From contig JBBELK010000163.1 in the NCBI GenBank assembly GCA_037783545.1, forward strand, positions 62,001-126,000: a DNA stretch of 64,000 nucleotides, given 5' to 3'. Numbering within the stretch: position 1 is the stretch's first letter; each line of letters opens with the position of its first letter. The stretch comes from Henricia sp. BOLD:AAB3569 (lineage: Eukaryota > Echinodermata > Asteroidea > Spinulosida > Echinasteridae). Position numbers and translations under genes: made by a program. The notes below the pieces were generated by a model that was not told the DNA's origin, ran no database searches, and was given only the letters and a program-made list of their open reading frames with translations. Positions 21,901-31,041 of the stretch are shown piece by piece.

Positions 21901-23677
21901 TCATCACCCGGTCCCCGCATACGTGGGATTTTGGCCACGCGAGGCAAAACAAATCAAACACGTTAGATTTTTGGCTCACGGCCTCGCTCGAAGGGCAAAA
22001 AACGCAGCAAAATAGCCACCGCACACGTGGGCCAAGTGCTGAGCAAACGGCCACGAAAGACCGTTTGCTCAGTAAACGACCTCACGTGTGCGGCGGGCTT
22101 TATTACGCAGAAGCATTTTTTCCTACGAAGATGGCGTCTGTGAACGTGATCAATGGATTAAACGCTATAGAGTACGCGCACGCACACGCCGAAGGCGCCA
22201 CACGCCTATGTATCTCGATGTTTAGGCAGTTTATAGGTACTTGTAAAGCGCATTGACATGTCGACAGACATGGAATGCGCGTTGCTCGAAAATTGTATGC
22301 AACTTGTGTTTTATAGGGCGTGTTTGTTTCACGACAGATCCGAATCCAGATCCCGAGTTATTTTACACGCAGAATCTGGATCCGTCCGAAACAAACACGC
22401 CCTTAGAAATAATTGAGCTCGTGCCAATGACGTCATTTTGGGAGAAAAACAATGCCGCGTCGTTGTGGAAGCAATGTGCGTGCGCGTTGTGTGTGTCCAT
22501 AGCGCGCGTAACGCGCTATGCTGAGGCTCCCATTGGTGAACTAAACCGCGTTACGCCCACCAGAGACGACTCAGCATTATTTGACTCCCAAAATAGCGTA
22601 TTTGCACGTGTTCGAAAGGGGTCAATAGCAGATATTTGTAAAATACACAAATTGGCACATTTTTATGCTAAACGGCTTTATGAAATTGGCCAACTGGCCC
22701 AAAGGTCAATAGGTCCAACAAGATTTAATTTTCATCTAATTCGTTTTAAGCCGAATTTGAGTGCAGGTAATTAAAGCAAGAATTAAAATTGACATGTTTT
22801 TGTTTTGTTTTGTTTAGTTTGCAAGCAATCGAAAAATAAAAATCTGAAATCCAATTTTAATCCGCTTTTTTTGCCCGTTTTCTAAACGTCCTGTAGGCCT
22901 ATAGTGTTGTTAAAAAGTCATTCAGGGAAAAATATAGGAAATCAAAATACCATCCTCGCCAGTTGAAATTTTCTCACTGCCAAAATCATATTTACACTGG
23001 GGTGTTATCGTGTCATATAGACTAAAGGAAAACAGTTTGCTAAAAGCTGTGAGAACTTGCCCTGACTGAATCATTCAAAAAGTGGACGCTAACAAATGAG
23101 ACTTCACTTTCAAATGAGACCTCAACGAAAAAAATCCACGAACGGTTAGTTATTAGACTCTTTTCCTTTTTTGTTTACCGACTGCCGGCTAAATAGCATA
23201 GATGGGGCGAAGTGGTAATGGGGCGAAGTGGCGATGGGGCGAAGTGGCAATGGGGCGAAGTGGTAATGGGGCGATGTGGTAATGGGGCGAAGTGGCAATG
23301 GGGCGAAGTAGTAATGGGGCGAAGTGGCAATGGGGCGAAGTGGTAATGGGGCGATGTGGTATGGGGCGAACTGACATGGGGCGAAGTGGAAATGGGGCGA
23401 AGCGTCCGACAACCGTATGCATGACATATCGAGACGTGACGAACAAAATCGAACGTTTTTGTTTACCCACAGAATTACCCACTGTCCTTTGCGCACGCAT
23501 GCGCAGTGCCAAAAACTGACTATCTGCGATAAGGTCCATGGTGTGATTGGTCTGATATGCAGATATGCCTACTCGTAGTCGTGACGTAAGCGTGAGGAAA
23601 CCCATGAAGAATTATAATTATAAATACACCCAAATCAGTGTTTGGTTTTACCAAAACAAATTCTTACCTTCAGCCAT
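18954..23677 (-). CDS. Small three-exon gene of unknown function (65 aa)
   Basis: Minus-strand exons are 23668-23677 (MAE plus one base, donor GTAAGAA), 19614-19735 (acceptor CCTCTTTCAG, donor GTAAGTTA) and 18954-19019 (acceptor ATTACACAG). Phases match at both junctions and the frame closes at TGA after 65 residues. The protein starts MAEGNRDIELSTDG, has a basic middle (GQGRSIAILRGRVHTVEYHP) and ends in a short mildly hydrophobic stretch. An alternative donor 12 bases upstream in exon 2 would drop four residues in frame. I see no signal peptide, membrane segment or known motif, and I do not recognise the family; further internal exons are possible. The layout (ten coding bases in exon 1) resembles DPY30. 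Intron 1 hosts TU-like element B. Confidence 0.5.
19020..19613. other. Intron 2 of the small gene; CCGGTTAACCGG-type repeat
   Basis: GTTAACCGGTTAACCG at about 19145-19162 and GGTTAAACGGTTAACCGG at about 19403-19420 face each other across some 240 bp. A TAGGGATGGGAA sequence at 19090 resembles hAT element ends. The right terminus is not convincing, so this is a possible hAT-like MITE remnant only. Confidence 0.35.
21451..21887. mobile_element. Nested MITE with 118-bp inverted arms and 9-bp target duplication
   Basis: TAGCCTTTATTAAGGCCTCA starts the left arm (21451) and its mirror closes the right arm (21887). The arms pair almost perfectly for about 118 bp. CTCAGCACT flanks both sides (21442-21450, 21888-21896). 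It inserted into the middle of element B, so it is younger than B or moved with it. Confidence 0.75.
22131..22256 (+). other. Short ORF inside element B with promoter-like context
   Basis: An ORF of 41 codons begins MASVNVINGLNAIEYAHAH, preceded by AAGATGGCGTC, a YY1-like initiator context. The surrounding 22040-22260 is CpG-rich, unlike the flanking genome. It could be a captured 5' exon of a host gene, as Mutator-like elements do, or chance. No homologue is recognised. Confidence 0.2.
22317..22403. mobile_element. Tiny MITE-like palindrome, GGGCGTGTTTGTTTC ends
   Basis: GGGCGTGTTTGTTTC at 22317 and its mirror ending about 22401 enclose roughly 55 bp, itself partly palindromic (GATCCGAATCCAGATC). 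ATA and TTA flank it, so a 3-bp TTA-like duplication is possible but imperfect. Ends of this type are common in PIF/Harbinger MITEs. Confidence 0.4.
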
Positions 23678-25084
23678 GGCCAGATGTCGGATGTTTCAGC
23701 GAATAATATATCTCACGAAAGAAATCTTGCAAAATAACACACAATTCACAAAACGCATGCGTTGCTGTTGTCAACGGACACGGAGAACCAAGGCAAGTTT
23801 GAAATAGTCGGGTGCTTTTCCAGCTGCACATGATTCATCTACATGTTTTCGCGTTAATACCAAACAGATCGTCAGGGCATCAGTCTTTATTTGCCTACCC
23901 ATCTTGGAATACCGGGCCGATCACGAACATCACTACGGTGGCTTATAAAAGCCCTTGTATCTTGACATCAAACTTAAAGGGCTGTGACATGCTAAACAAC
24001 TTTGTGCCTAAGCTTTGCTTCATTATGACGGATTACCTGTTCAGCATGACATACTATTGTTCGTTTGGATGTAAAATCAATAAAAAGTGGCCTTTTTCAA
24101 CTTTGAAGATTTCATTACAATAAATCACAGACAGAGGGCGCTGTTTTGAGTGCATCACATAAGGAAGACAGAAGGAAAAAGTTAAGAAAAAAACATAAGA
24201 CTTCAAGTTGGACTTGTGGCAAATTGCTGAGTTTCTACCTCCAGTTTTGTCATGGCTTACAGCAGGCAACATGTAAAACAAACTCAAACAGCCATGGATT
24301 ACAAAAGTTTCAGGAAAATTGAGAAAAAAGTGGAATCTTTTGTGCACAGTTGAATGTGATTTTCCTGTGTTTGCCTCTTGTGACATCGTGACCTTGGTCA
24401 TGAATATGCATATTCGCATTAGCATAAAAATTAAAAACCTTTGTTTTAACCCCCAAAGCAAGCTCCAAATAGGATTTGTATGACTTTAACTGAGTAGAGT
24501 GGTTTTAAAGCATAGATTTCATTGATAAAAATCATAAATAAGGGGCCCTTTAAAGGGAGAGAAACACGTCTTGCAGAGGGTCGCTTAAAGGTCGGCTAAA
24601 ATTGACTTTTTTATTACATAAACGTTTGCTGGATGATGTTTTGCATAATTTAATCAATTTCAGAACTTTAGCTGTACTTGCAAGTTTTCCGTTTTATGCT
24701 AATAAATTTCCATATTCATGAGCGAAGTTGGCACGTCATCTCACCAACAATTCCCCACAGGCTTGCGTACAAACGGTTCCATTTTCAGTGGTTTCTTTAG
24801 TTTACTCAGTTTGTTTGGGATGTCATTTGAACAATCCCCACAAATTTAAGTCACAAATAGACTACTAAAGTGTGACGTCGGTTACCATGGTAATTGGGTC
24901 TAGACATTCGCTGGTAATCTGAAATGCCCATTGCTAAAGTACAGGGAAACAGTTCACTGGTTTTAGTGTAGACCCAGTAGCCTTGGTAACACACAAAGGG
25001 TAACGTTTTCACTTTAGTAGTCCATTGCAGTGGGCTACTGTTGCGATTTAAATGTAAAGTTTCCCCTTTGTTTTCAACTGTGGG
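23678..25084. other. Gene-poor stretch with a palindrome at 24860-25022
   Basis: GACTACTAAAGTG (24860) recurs inverted as CACTTTAGTAGTC (ending 25022). Both arms contain a TGGGTCTA...GGTTACC-like core, so this is a short MITE-like palindrome. Nothing else is recognised; the ORFs of 80-135 codons have no known domain. Confidence 0.4.
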
Positions 25085-25320
25085 TCCCCTCCACGATTAG
25101 CTCTGAACAGCACCCTCACCTTTCACGAAAATTTTGAAGGGCAAAAAGGGTAATTTCTTGTGTGAATCGAATGTGCAGGTTGGAATCCTGGCCACGAGAG
25201 CTAGTTGTGACTCTTGCTGTGCCCTTGAGCAAGACACTTTACCAACTTGGTCGTCTCGATGCGGAGTAGTTACCCCTCCCAGCCACACTCATATACTACA
25301 CCCAACACAAAACGTTATAG
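25085..25320 (+). repeat. Probable tRNA-derived SINE
   Basis: The segment has a B-box-like GGTTGGAATCC at about 25178 and then TGTGCCCTTGAGCAAGACACTTTACC, split here as TGTGCCCTTGAGCAAGACAC at about 25218. That motif is widespread in tRNA-derived SINEs of vertebrates and marine invertebrates. A poor A box precedes it. Boundaries are approximate and no target duplication was identified. Confidence 0.45.
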
Positions 25321-25844
25321 TTCCCACCTAATACGTTTTGACGTAACTCAAAAACTATTTGATTGTTTTTTGTAATTCAAAAACCGATGTGTGCACCGAA
25401 ACCTTACGCACACAATGAGTGTTTTTCACTATAAGAAATCACGCATTTTATGAAATTTTGCGCCAAAACAGAATGTGCACCTTTGTCAATATGTTCACTT
25501 TTACGCACTGGAAAACTGTTTTCTGGCCATTATTAGCCCTTGACGTAACTTTAATTAAGTAACAGGGTGCTTATCTGCAACAACTGTTCAACTATGAGTG
25601 GGTCAGCCGTCTTTTGCAATCACCCCAACTTGGGCAAACGCATGCAACTGGCAAAACTGACACAGATCAGAAGATGACAGTCTTTATTTTTTATATATAG
25701 CCACTTTAATCACATCCTCTTAAAACAGTGCCCTTTATAGCACTCCCCGATCGTGCGTACAGAGGCCCTGTTGAAACCGGCCCCATTTCGCTGGGGAACA
25801 AGCCACAGAAATCTTGTCGCCTCTGCTGGAGCAATCACTCGACG

Positions 25845-26545
25845 TGACTTATTTTTTGCTGCGCCATTTTGAAGTTCATATAAAGCGGGCCTCCCACTGT
25901 GCGATTTTTCACAATCTATACACAATCGTAGCAGATCGTACCTAATCGTAGGATATTCGTTGCCAAAATCGCACAGTGGAAGGCCCGCTTAGAGGGTGAC
26001 GTAAATATCACCAGCCTCGTCGCAGCACACGCCCCAAGGCCCCTCTGCACAAAAAAAATCACTATTTACCGTGTCCCCGTGCTTTTGCAATAGTACTTTT
26101 GCCGACGGTTATGATGTCTATTTATTTATTATCTAACCTTTCACCTTGAACAGTTTATCAAGCTTGGAAATCCCCGCAGCTATTTTGGTTCATATCAGGT
26201 GAGTTTCGAAATCACTCGTGACTTATTTTTTTGCTGCGGCATTTTGAAGTTCATATAAAGGGTGACGTAAATATCACCAGCCTCGTCGCAGCACACGCCG
26301 CAAGGTCCCTCTGCACTAAAAATCACTGAACCGTGTCCCCGTGCTTTTGCAATGGTACTTTTGCCGACGGTTATGATGTGTAGAGCCATTACCATGGCAA
26401 CGCACGTCACACTTCGGCTGTCTATTTATCTATTATCTAACATTTCACCTTAAACAGTTTATCAAGCGTGGAAATCCCCGCAGCTATTTTGGTTTATATC
26501 AGTTGAGTTTCGAAATCACTATCGTGACTTATTTTTTGTTGCGCC
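25845..26545 (-). pseudogene. Two tandem relics of a TRIM NHL 3' end
   Basis: Two direct copies (about 25845-26213 and 26214-26545) each contain, on the minus strand, a fragment translating to GVCCDEAGDIYV, identical to the C-terminal NHL-like part of TRIM-A. It is followed by shared flanking sequence (ATCTAACCTTTCACCTTAAAC, CAGTTTATCAAGC). Neither has a full reading frame. They are inverted relative to TRIM-A. The first copy is interrupted by a small MITE that the second lacks. Confidence 0.7.
25884..25989. mobile_element. MITE with AGCGGGCC ends in the first TRIM relic
   Basis: AGCGGGCCTCCCACTGTGCG and its inverse close a 106-bp unit, flanked by TAA (25881-25883) and TAG. The sister relic at about 26255 has the uninterrupted site CATATAAAGGGTGACG. 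Its ends resemble the MITE at 3336-3560 (AGCCGGC, TAA target). Confidence 0.65.
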
Positions 26546-26682
26546 ATTCGTAGTTCATCTCTTCAGACTCCCATTGCGCCAAACTGATTTTATAGGTGAA
26601 GGACGAGTGTATAATTTACAGTAAGTAAAGTAATTATATTGCAGAAAAGGGGTTGGAATTTTCGTGTGTTATCAAAGAAGTG

Positions 26683-27492
26683 TTAAAGGTACACACCGGC
26701 CTACTGTTTACATGATTTAGTGATGTAGCAGCATTGACAATACTTTGTTGATGGTCGTTGTGAAAAAAGATCATCAAAATATCCCGTAATTTACTAAAAA
26801 AGTGCAAAATTAACAAAAACGGTCAAAAGACGCTTTACCAGCCGTTGCAACTACGCGCGAGCCTCACGACCTTGTCACAAACGATTCGCTCTTCTCCTGC
26901 TCAGGATATCTACAATTTTCTGCTCACGATTTCACTGGACAGCCCGGACGACCGAATAGGAATTTCCGTTTTCTTTTGAGGAGTTGGCATCATGTTTTTT
27001 CTTCACGAACGTACACCGAAGCAACACGCCGTGTGTGTGTGCATGTAGGCTATTTGCCGTGCTGCACGGGGCAAATATCCTACACTCCACGGTAGCGTGC
27101 CGTAGCACGCGCTCGCTCCCGTTCTCCGGACTCTCGAAACAAACAATTATGTTCGAATTTTCATACTTATGTTTAACTTTGTTTCATACCTGTATAAATA
27201 GTCTCTCTTTTGTCAATTACTTATAAATATTGGGGGAAAATCAGAGTTGAATTTGGTGCAGTTCTGCAGTAACAAACTTTTATACGGCTGGAAATACAAC
27301 TAACTCACAAGACCACAGAATTTGGTTCCGAAAAGTCACGTGACCTTGAATTTTTCAAAAGTGCTCAAAAACGGCCAAATTTGAAGGCGTCTTTTCAGGA
27401 TATATCTAATTTACTCTCGAAGGCGCTTCAGAAGAATGTATGGGTCTATTTCGAGCCCAAAATAGCCCAACAAAGCCGGTGTGTTCCTTTAA
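26683..27492. mobile_element. TTAA-flanked element with AGGWACACACCGGC ends
   Basis: TTAA (26683-26686) is followed by AGGTACACACCGGC. GCCGGTGTGTTCCT precedes TTAA at 27489-27492. The homologous flank at about 38425-38445 lacks it. The interior has no recognisable transposase. A second, truncated copy in opposite orientation lies at 59534-59790. A TTAA target suggests piggyBac or Kolobok-type mobilisation. Confidence 0.65.
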
Positions 27493-27744
27493 ATTTCCGA
27501 ACTAATACTTCTTAAACTCATTTATAAATTAACGAATACGATTTGTTTACATAAGGCCTAGGTTCGTTTCATTTTGGGTTGAATTCCATATCTACACACA
27601 AAGAGGAGTTGCACTGTTATGGCATATAAACCACGTGCAAAGTTACAAGTTCTTGTGAATTGCCCAATATATTTTGAGTGTAAGTTTCACGCAGTATAGC
27701 GGCCGCATTATGGCATTCCTTCCTCAGACTTTATATCTCCACAC

Positions 27745-29122
27745 ACACACACACAAATAAAGTACGTAGTTTATATTGTGGTGTTCATGCACCGTGACTG
27801 CACTAAGCAGTTTAACTTCATTTGTAGTGTTCAGCAGTGTTGTAAGAAAATGCCACGCATGTCCATTCAAAACAGGGCTATTGCCATAGGCCTGCTAGAG
27901 GCCCTTACGCCTGTAAAACAAGTAGCCCGTAGGATGGGAGTAAGTCCAAATGCAATAAGAAAATTGCATTCGAAATTCGACTTTACTGGAGCTGTCGCCG
28001 ACTTGCCAAGAACTGGTCGACCAAAAGTTACTACCCCTGCAGATGATCGCTTCATGGTCAATGTCGCACTCAGAAGAAGATCATGTACAGCACGTGAGAT
28101 CCGAGACCAGTTACAGGGAGTTGCTGGGGCTGGGAGGAGGATTAGTGATCAGACAGTGAGGAGACGCCTCCATGCTGCAAGACTGCACGCTCGTCGCCTG
28201 GTTAAGAAAACTTTACTCTTGTTTCGCCACAAAAGATCACGTCTTCAATGGGCAAGAAATCACTCCCGTTGGACACGGGAACAGTGGGCGAATGTGCTTT
28301 TTACCGATGAGGTACGCGTCTGCCTTCGCCATATTGACGGAAGAAAACGGGTATGGCTTCGGCATGGTGAAAGGCATGCGGAATGCTCTGTCCAGCCTGT
28401 GACAGCATTTGGAGGAGGAAGTGTCATGGCATGGGCAGGAATAAGCGCCAGGCAGAAAACAGCCTTTGTCCCCATCCAAGGAAACTTGAATGGCAATCGT
28501 TACATTGCCCAAGTTTTGGAACCACATATCCTACCTTTTGCAGCTGGCATCGGTGAGGGATTTGTTTTCATGGATGACAATGCACGTCCACACAGTGCAA
28601 GAGTGGTCAATGAGCTTTTAGAGAATCAAGGACTTGACCGGATGATATGGCCGGCAAACTCCCCAGATCTCAATCCCATAGAGCATTTGTGGGATCAACT
28701 GAAACGGGCACTTGATCGGAGAATTGATGATCACACAACACTCCAGGACTTGCCCCAGATGCTGCAGGAGGAGTGGATTGTCCTTCCACAGCGGAGGATC
28801 ACCCGTCTCATCAACACAATGCGTGATCGATGTCGTCAGGTGATACAACATCACGGTGGTTACACAAGATATTGAGAACTGAGGACCAACACTGACATGT
28901 GTGAAGGGAATTGTTGACCGCATTTTGCAATTTTTGAAAAGTGTCCATTTTACCTTTAAATGCTGCTAATTCATGCATAACATTAGGTATGGACCCACCA
29001 CTTGGAATGCACGTTCCATACATACACTAATCATTCACACCAAGTTTCGTGTAATTCCGAAATTTACTTTGGGAGATATAAGCAATTATTTAGGGGGGAA
29101 CTTACTTTTGTTGAGGTGTTTA
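27745..29122 (+). mobile_element. Tc1/mariner element upstream of TRIM-A
   Basis: The transposase gene plus a right terminus (GGGGGGAACTTACTTTTG, TTGAGGTGTT then TA at 29121) sit between sequences that are contiguous upstream of TRIM-B (about 55588-55710). This shows the pre-insertion order. The left terminal repeat is not visible; the left side abuts a (CA)n run at 27738-27754, so the left end is probably lost. Confidence 0.75.
27850..28875 (+). CDS. Tc1-like DD34E transposase, apparently intact
   Basis: From MPRMSIQNRAIAIG this is 341 residues, the usual Tc1 length. The first 110 residues form paired-like helix-turn-helix units (MGVSPNAIRKLH; a GRPKVT AT-hook-like linker) for binding the terminal repeats. 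The RNase-H-fold catalytic triad is visible: D in LFTDEVR, D in FMDDNARPH and E in NSPDLNPIEHLW, with 34 residues between the second D and E (DD34E). The family cuts and pastes at TA sites. The upstream in-frame ATG at 27778 adds 24 unrelated residues, so the internal ATG is preferred. No stop or frameshift is seen, although the element has lost its left end. It could supply transposase in trans. Confidence 0.9.
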   Translation: MPRMSIQNRAIAIGLLEALTPVKQVARRMGVSPNAIRKLHSKFDFTGAVADLPRTGRPKVTTPADDRFMVNVALRRRSCTAREIRDQLQGVAGAGRRISDQTVRRRLHAARLHARRLVKKTLLLFRHKRSRLQWARNHSRWTREQWANVLFTDEVRVCLRHIDGRKRVWLRHGERHAECSVQPVTAFGGGSVMAWAGISARQKTAFVPIQGNLNGNRYIAQVLEPHILPFAAGIGEGFVFMDDNARPHSARVVNELLENQGLDRMIWPANSPDLNPIEHLWDQLKRALDRRIDDHTTLQDLPQMLQEEWIVLPQRRITRLINTMRDRCRQVIQHHGGYTRY

Positions 29123-29220
29123 GTAATGTAAAATGCAATAATGGGGACACAACCAAACTTGACTTTTTAAAACCTATCTGCAAGTTTTATTTTCCCCAGG
29201 CACATTCAAACGAAATCGCG

Positions 29221-31041
29221 ATGGCCGACACTACAGCCATATGTGAGATCAGCCAGAAACGTCTAGAATGCCGAGTCTGCTTGCGCAGTTTAAAAGATCC
29301 AAAGATACTAGACTGCTTACATAACTTTTGCCGGGATTGCTTGGAAGACTTGGTTAGCAAGCATCAACCTGATGCTGATAATATCATCTGCCCAGTCTGT
29401 AAGAAGGCCACGGAGATTCCAGATTCGCGCCTTGAGAATATCAAGAGCTGTTTTTTCATGAGCTCGCTTGTCGATGACGTAAACAAACGGGAGAAGTTAC
29501 TTGGAGAAACCTCGGCTTATAATCTGATTTGTGAAGAGTGTGGAGAGTGTGAAGACGGTTTGGAGGCCGTCTCCCGATGCCTGGACTGCAATGCGAACAT
29601 CTGCCAACAATGCCAGGCTGCTCATGGGCGCTTGAAGCACTTCAAGGAGCACCGAATTGTGTCAGATCTCAGTCCAAGCCAGGACGTAACAGCAGCTAAT
29701 GATCCATATTCCCCAAAATGCACACAGCACCCTGACCAAAATCTCTGCTTTTACTGCGAGACTTGCAAGATACTGATCTGTGTAATGTGTGAAGCGATTG
29801 ACCATCCTACAGCAGAACACACAGTAACAAGTATTGCAGATGCTGTTGGATCCCATCGTAAAGATGTTGGTGACATCTTGAAGAAGTTTCAGGAAAGTGA
29901 GGAAGAATTCCAAGCCTCGCAAGAATCCATATCTCACTCACGGAAGAGATTGGAGCTGAAGGTGACCAAGGCATGCGATGATGTTTCTGCTAAGGAGAAA
30001 GAGGAAATCGCTAAAATTCAAACCAAGGCTCGGCTTCTTAGAGACGAGATAACCAATAACGGTAAGGACAGAGATGAAGAGTGTGAAAAAGTGTTCAACA
30101 GTAATCGTGACAAGATGGAGAGAGCCAAGACCATTGTGGCCGCTGTGGGTGACCTGATGGAACGTGCTGACTACTTTGAGATGTTGGATCTTAGGTTAAA
30201 GGTGATGCACAACCTGGAATTTCAGAAGGAACTTCTGTTTGAACAAGTCGATCACAAGAAGTCATTCATTGGGGTCAGGTGTCAAGATGTAGTGCCCGGT
30301 ACAGATCTGGGGGAGATACTTCATGAGGAAAAGTGGTTGTTGAAGAATGAGTTTGAGGGAAAAAATACTAAAGATGGCGCATTCACAGCTTCTAACGTTG
30401 GCGCCTTTAAAAACGGTGACATTGCCGTAATAAATAGAGACATGGCAGTTGTCTCTGTATTTACGTCTAATGGACGCTTCGAGACTCCCTTTAATACAGA
30501 AGGTGACTTGCAGGCTCCACACAGCCTGGCAGTGACACGAGATGATTTGATGTTGATCACAGATGGCGATTTGGTTAAAGTGTTTAACACGGACCGACAG
30601 TTAATAAGTCAGTTCAGACCGGCAGAAGATGAATCTGGGGAACTGCGAGAGAGTAAACTTACTTGTATTGCCACGGATGAGCAAAATCGCGTAGCTGTGG
30701 CAGACGAAGAAAGAAACGTGGTATATGTGACAAACCTCGATGGGTCGTTGATTTCAATCATTCCGTCTCGCATACGCCTATATGACATTGCCTTCCAACA
30801 CGACGACCGTTTGATCCTATGTAGTTATTCTGAGGGCAGCTTACTCTGCCTAGATTTTTCGGGACATGAGGTTTTCAGCATAAGCACTGGAGTACACGGT
30901 CAGTTCATGAGGCCTTGCGGCGTGTGCTGCGACGAGGCTGGTGATATCTACGTCCCCATTCACAAAGACAGTCGAAACGCAAGTGAAACGCATCATTACA
31001 CTGCACAGGGAGTACAGAGCATAATACGAGGATTTATTTAG
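29221..31041 (+). CDS. TRIM-A: RING / B-box1 / B-box2 / coiled-coil / NHL-like protein
   Basis: A single coding exon encodes 606 residues. The start MADTTAIC lies 21 bases after an acceptor (TTTTCCCCAG, exon from 29200). RING: Cys17, 20, 32, His34, Cys37, 40, 57, 60 (C3HC4). B-box1: about Cys104-His144. B-box2: Cys167, His170, Cys179, 182, 187, 190, His195, 200. The coiled coil spans about 205-345. An NHL-type beta-propeller-like region follows from about 385 (SLAVTRDD, DGSLISI, RPCGVCCDEAGDIYV). By family such proteins are E3 ubiquitin ligases of the TRIM2/3/56/71 type, and echinoderm genomes carry expanded sets. The TAG at 31039 is followed in frame by 27 more codons (LVVADFKS) to TAA, so the last propeller strands are cut off unless the stop is read through or erroneous. 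A Tc1 element lies just upstream. TRIM-B is a close paralogue. Confidence 0.85.
   Translation: MADTTAICEISQKRLECRVCLRSLKDPKILDCLHNFCRDCLEDLVSKHQPDADNIICPVCKKATEIPDSRLENIKSCFFMSSLVDDVNKREKLLGETSAYNLICEECGECEDGLEAVSRCLDCNANICQQCQAAHGRLKHFKEHRIVSDLSPSQDVTAANDPYSPKCTQHPDQNLCFYCETCKILICVMCEAIDHPTAEHTVTSIADAVGSHRKDVGDILKKFQESEEEFQASQESISHSRKRLELKVTKACDDVSAKEKEEIAKIQTKARLLRDEITNNGKDRDEECEKVFNSNRDKMERAKTIVAAVGDLMERADYFEMLDLRLKVMHNLEFQKELLFEQVDHKKSFIGVRCQDVVPGTDLGEILHEEKWLLKNEFEGKNTKDGAFTASNVGAFKNGDIAVINRDMAVVSVFTSNGRFETPFNTEGDLQAPHSLAVTRDDLMLITDGDLVKVFNTDRQLISQFRPAEDESGELRESKLTCIATDEQNRVAVADEERNVVYVTNLDGSLISIIPSRIRLYDIAFQHDDRLILCSYSEGSLLCLDFSGHEVFSISTGVHGQFMRPCGVCCDEAGDIYVPIHKDSRNASETHHYTAQGVQSIIRGFI

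Larger units (their letters stand above)
20688..23414. mobile_element. TU-like foldback element B (2,727 bp, perfect 9-bp target duplication)
   Basis: Both ends read GGTTGTCGGACGCTTCGCCCC inwards. They are followed by arrays of a 16-bp unit (CTTCGCCCCATTGCCA) at about 20700-20917 and 23195-23403, in opposite orientation. Just inside the arrays the match continues through GCTATTTAGCCGGCAGTC. GTATGCATG flanks both sides exactly (20679-20687 and 23415-23423). The interior holds further concentric inverted repeats (21172-21255 with 21890-21962) and a nested MITE. No transposase was recognised. ORFs translated from the arrays (repeats of CHFAPLPLRPIATSPH type) are artefacts. The element lies in intron 1 of the small minus-strand gene. 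The 9-bp duplication and long inverted repeats fit Mutator-like or foldback transposition. Confidence 0.85.

Noticed and set aside
20616-23605. ORFs of HFAPLPLRPIATSPH type and their antisense
   Set aside because: Same artefact of the 16-bp array in element B; no splice or start context.
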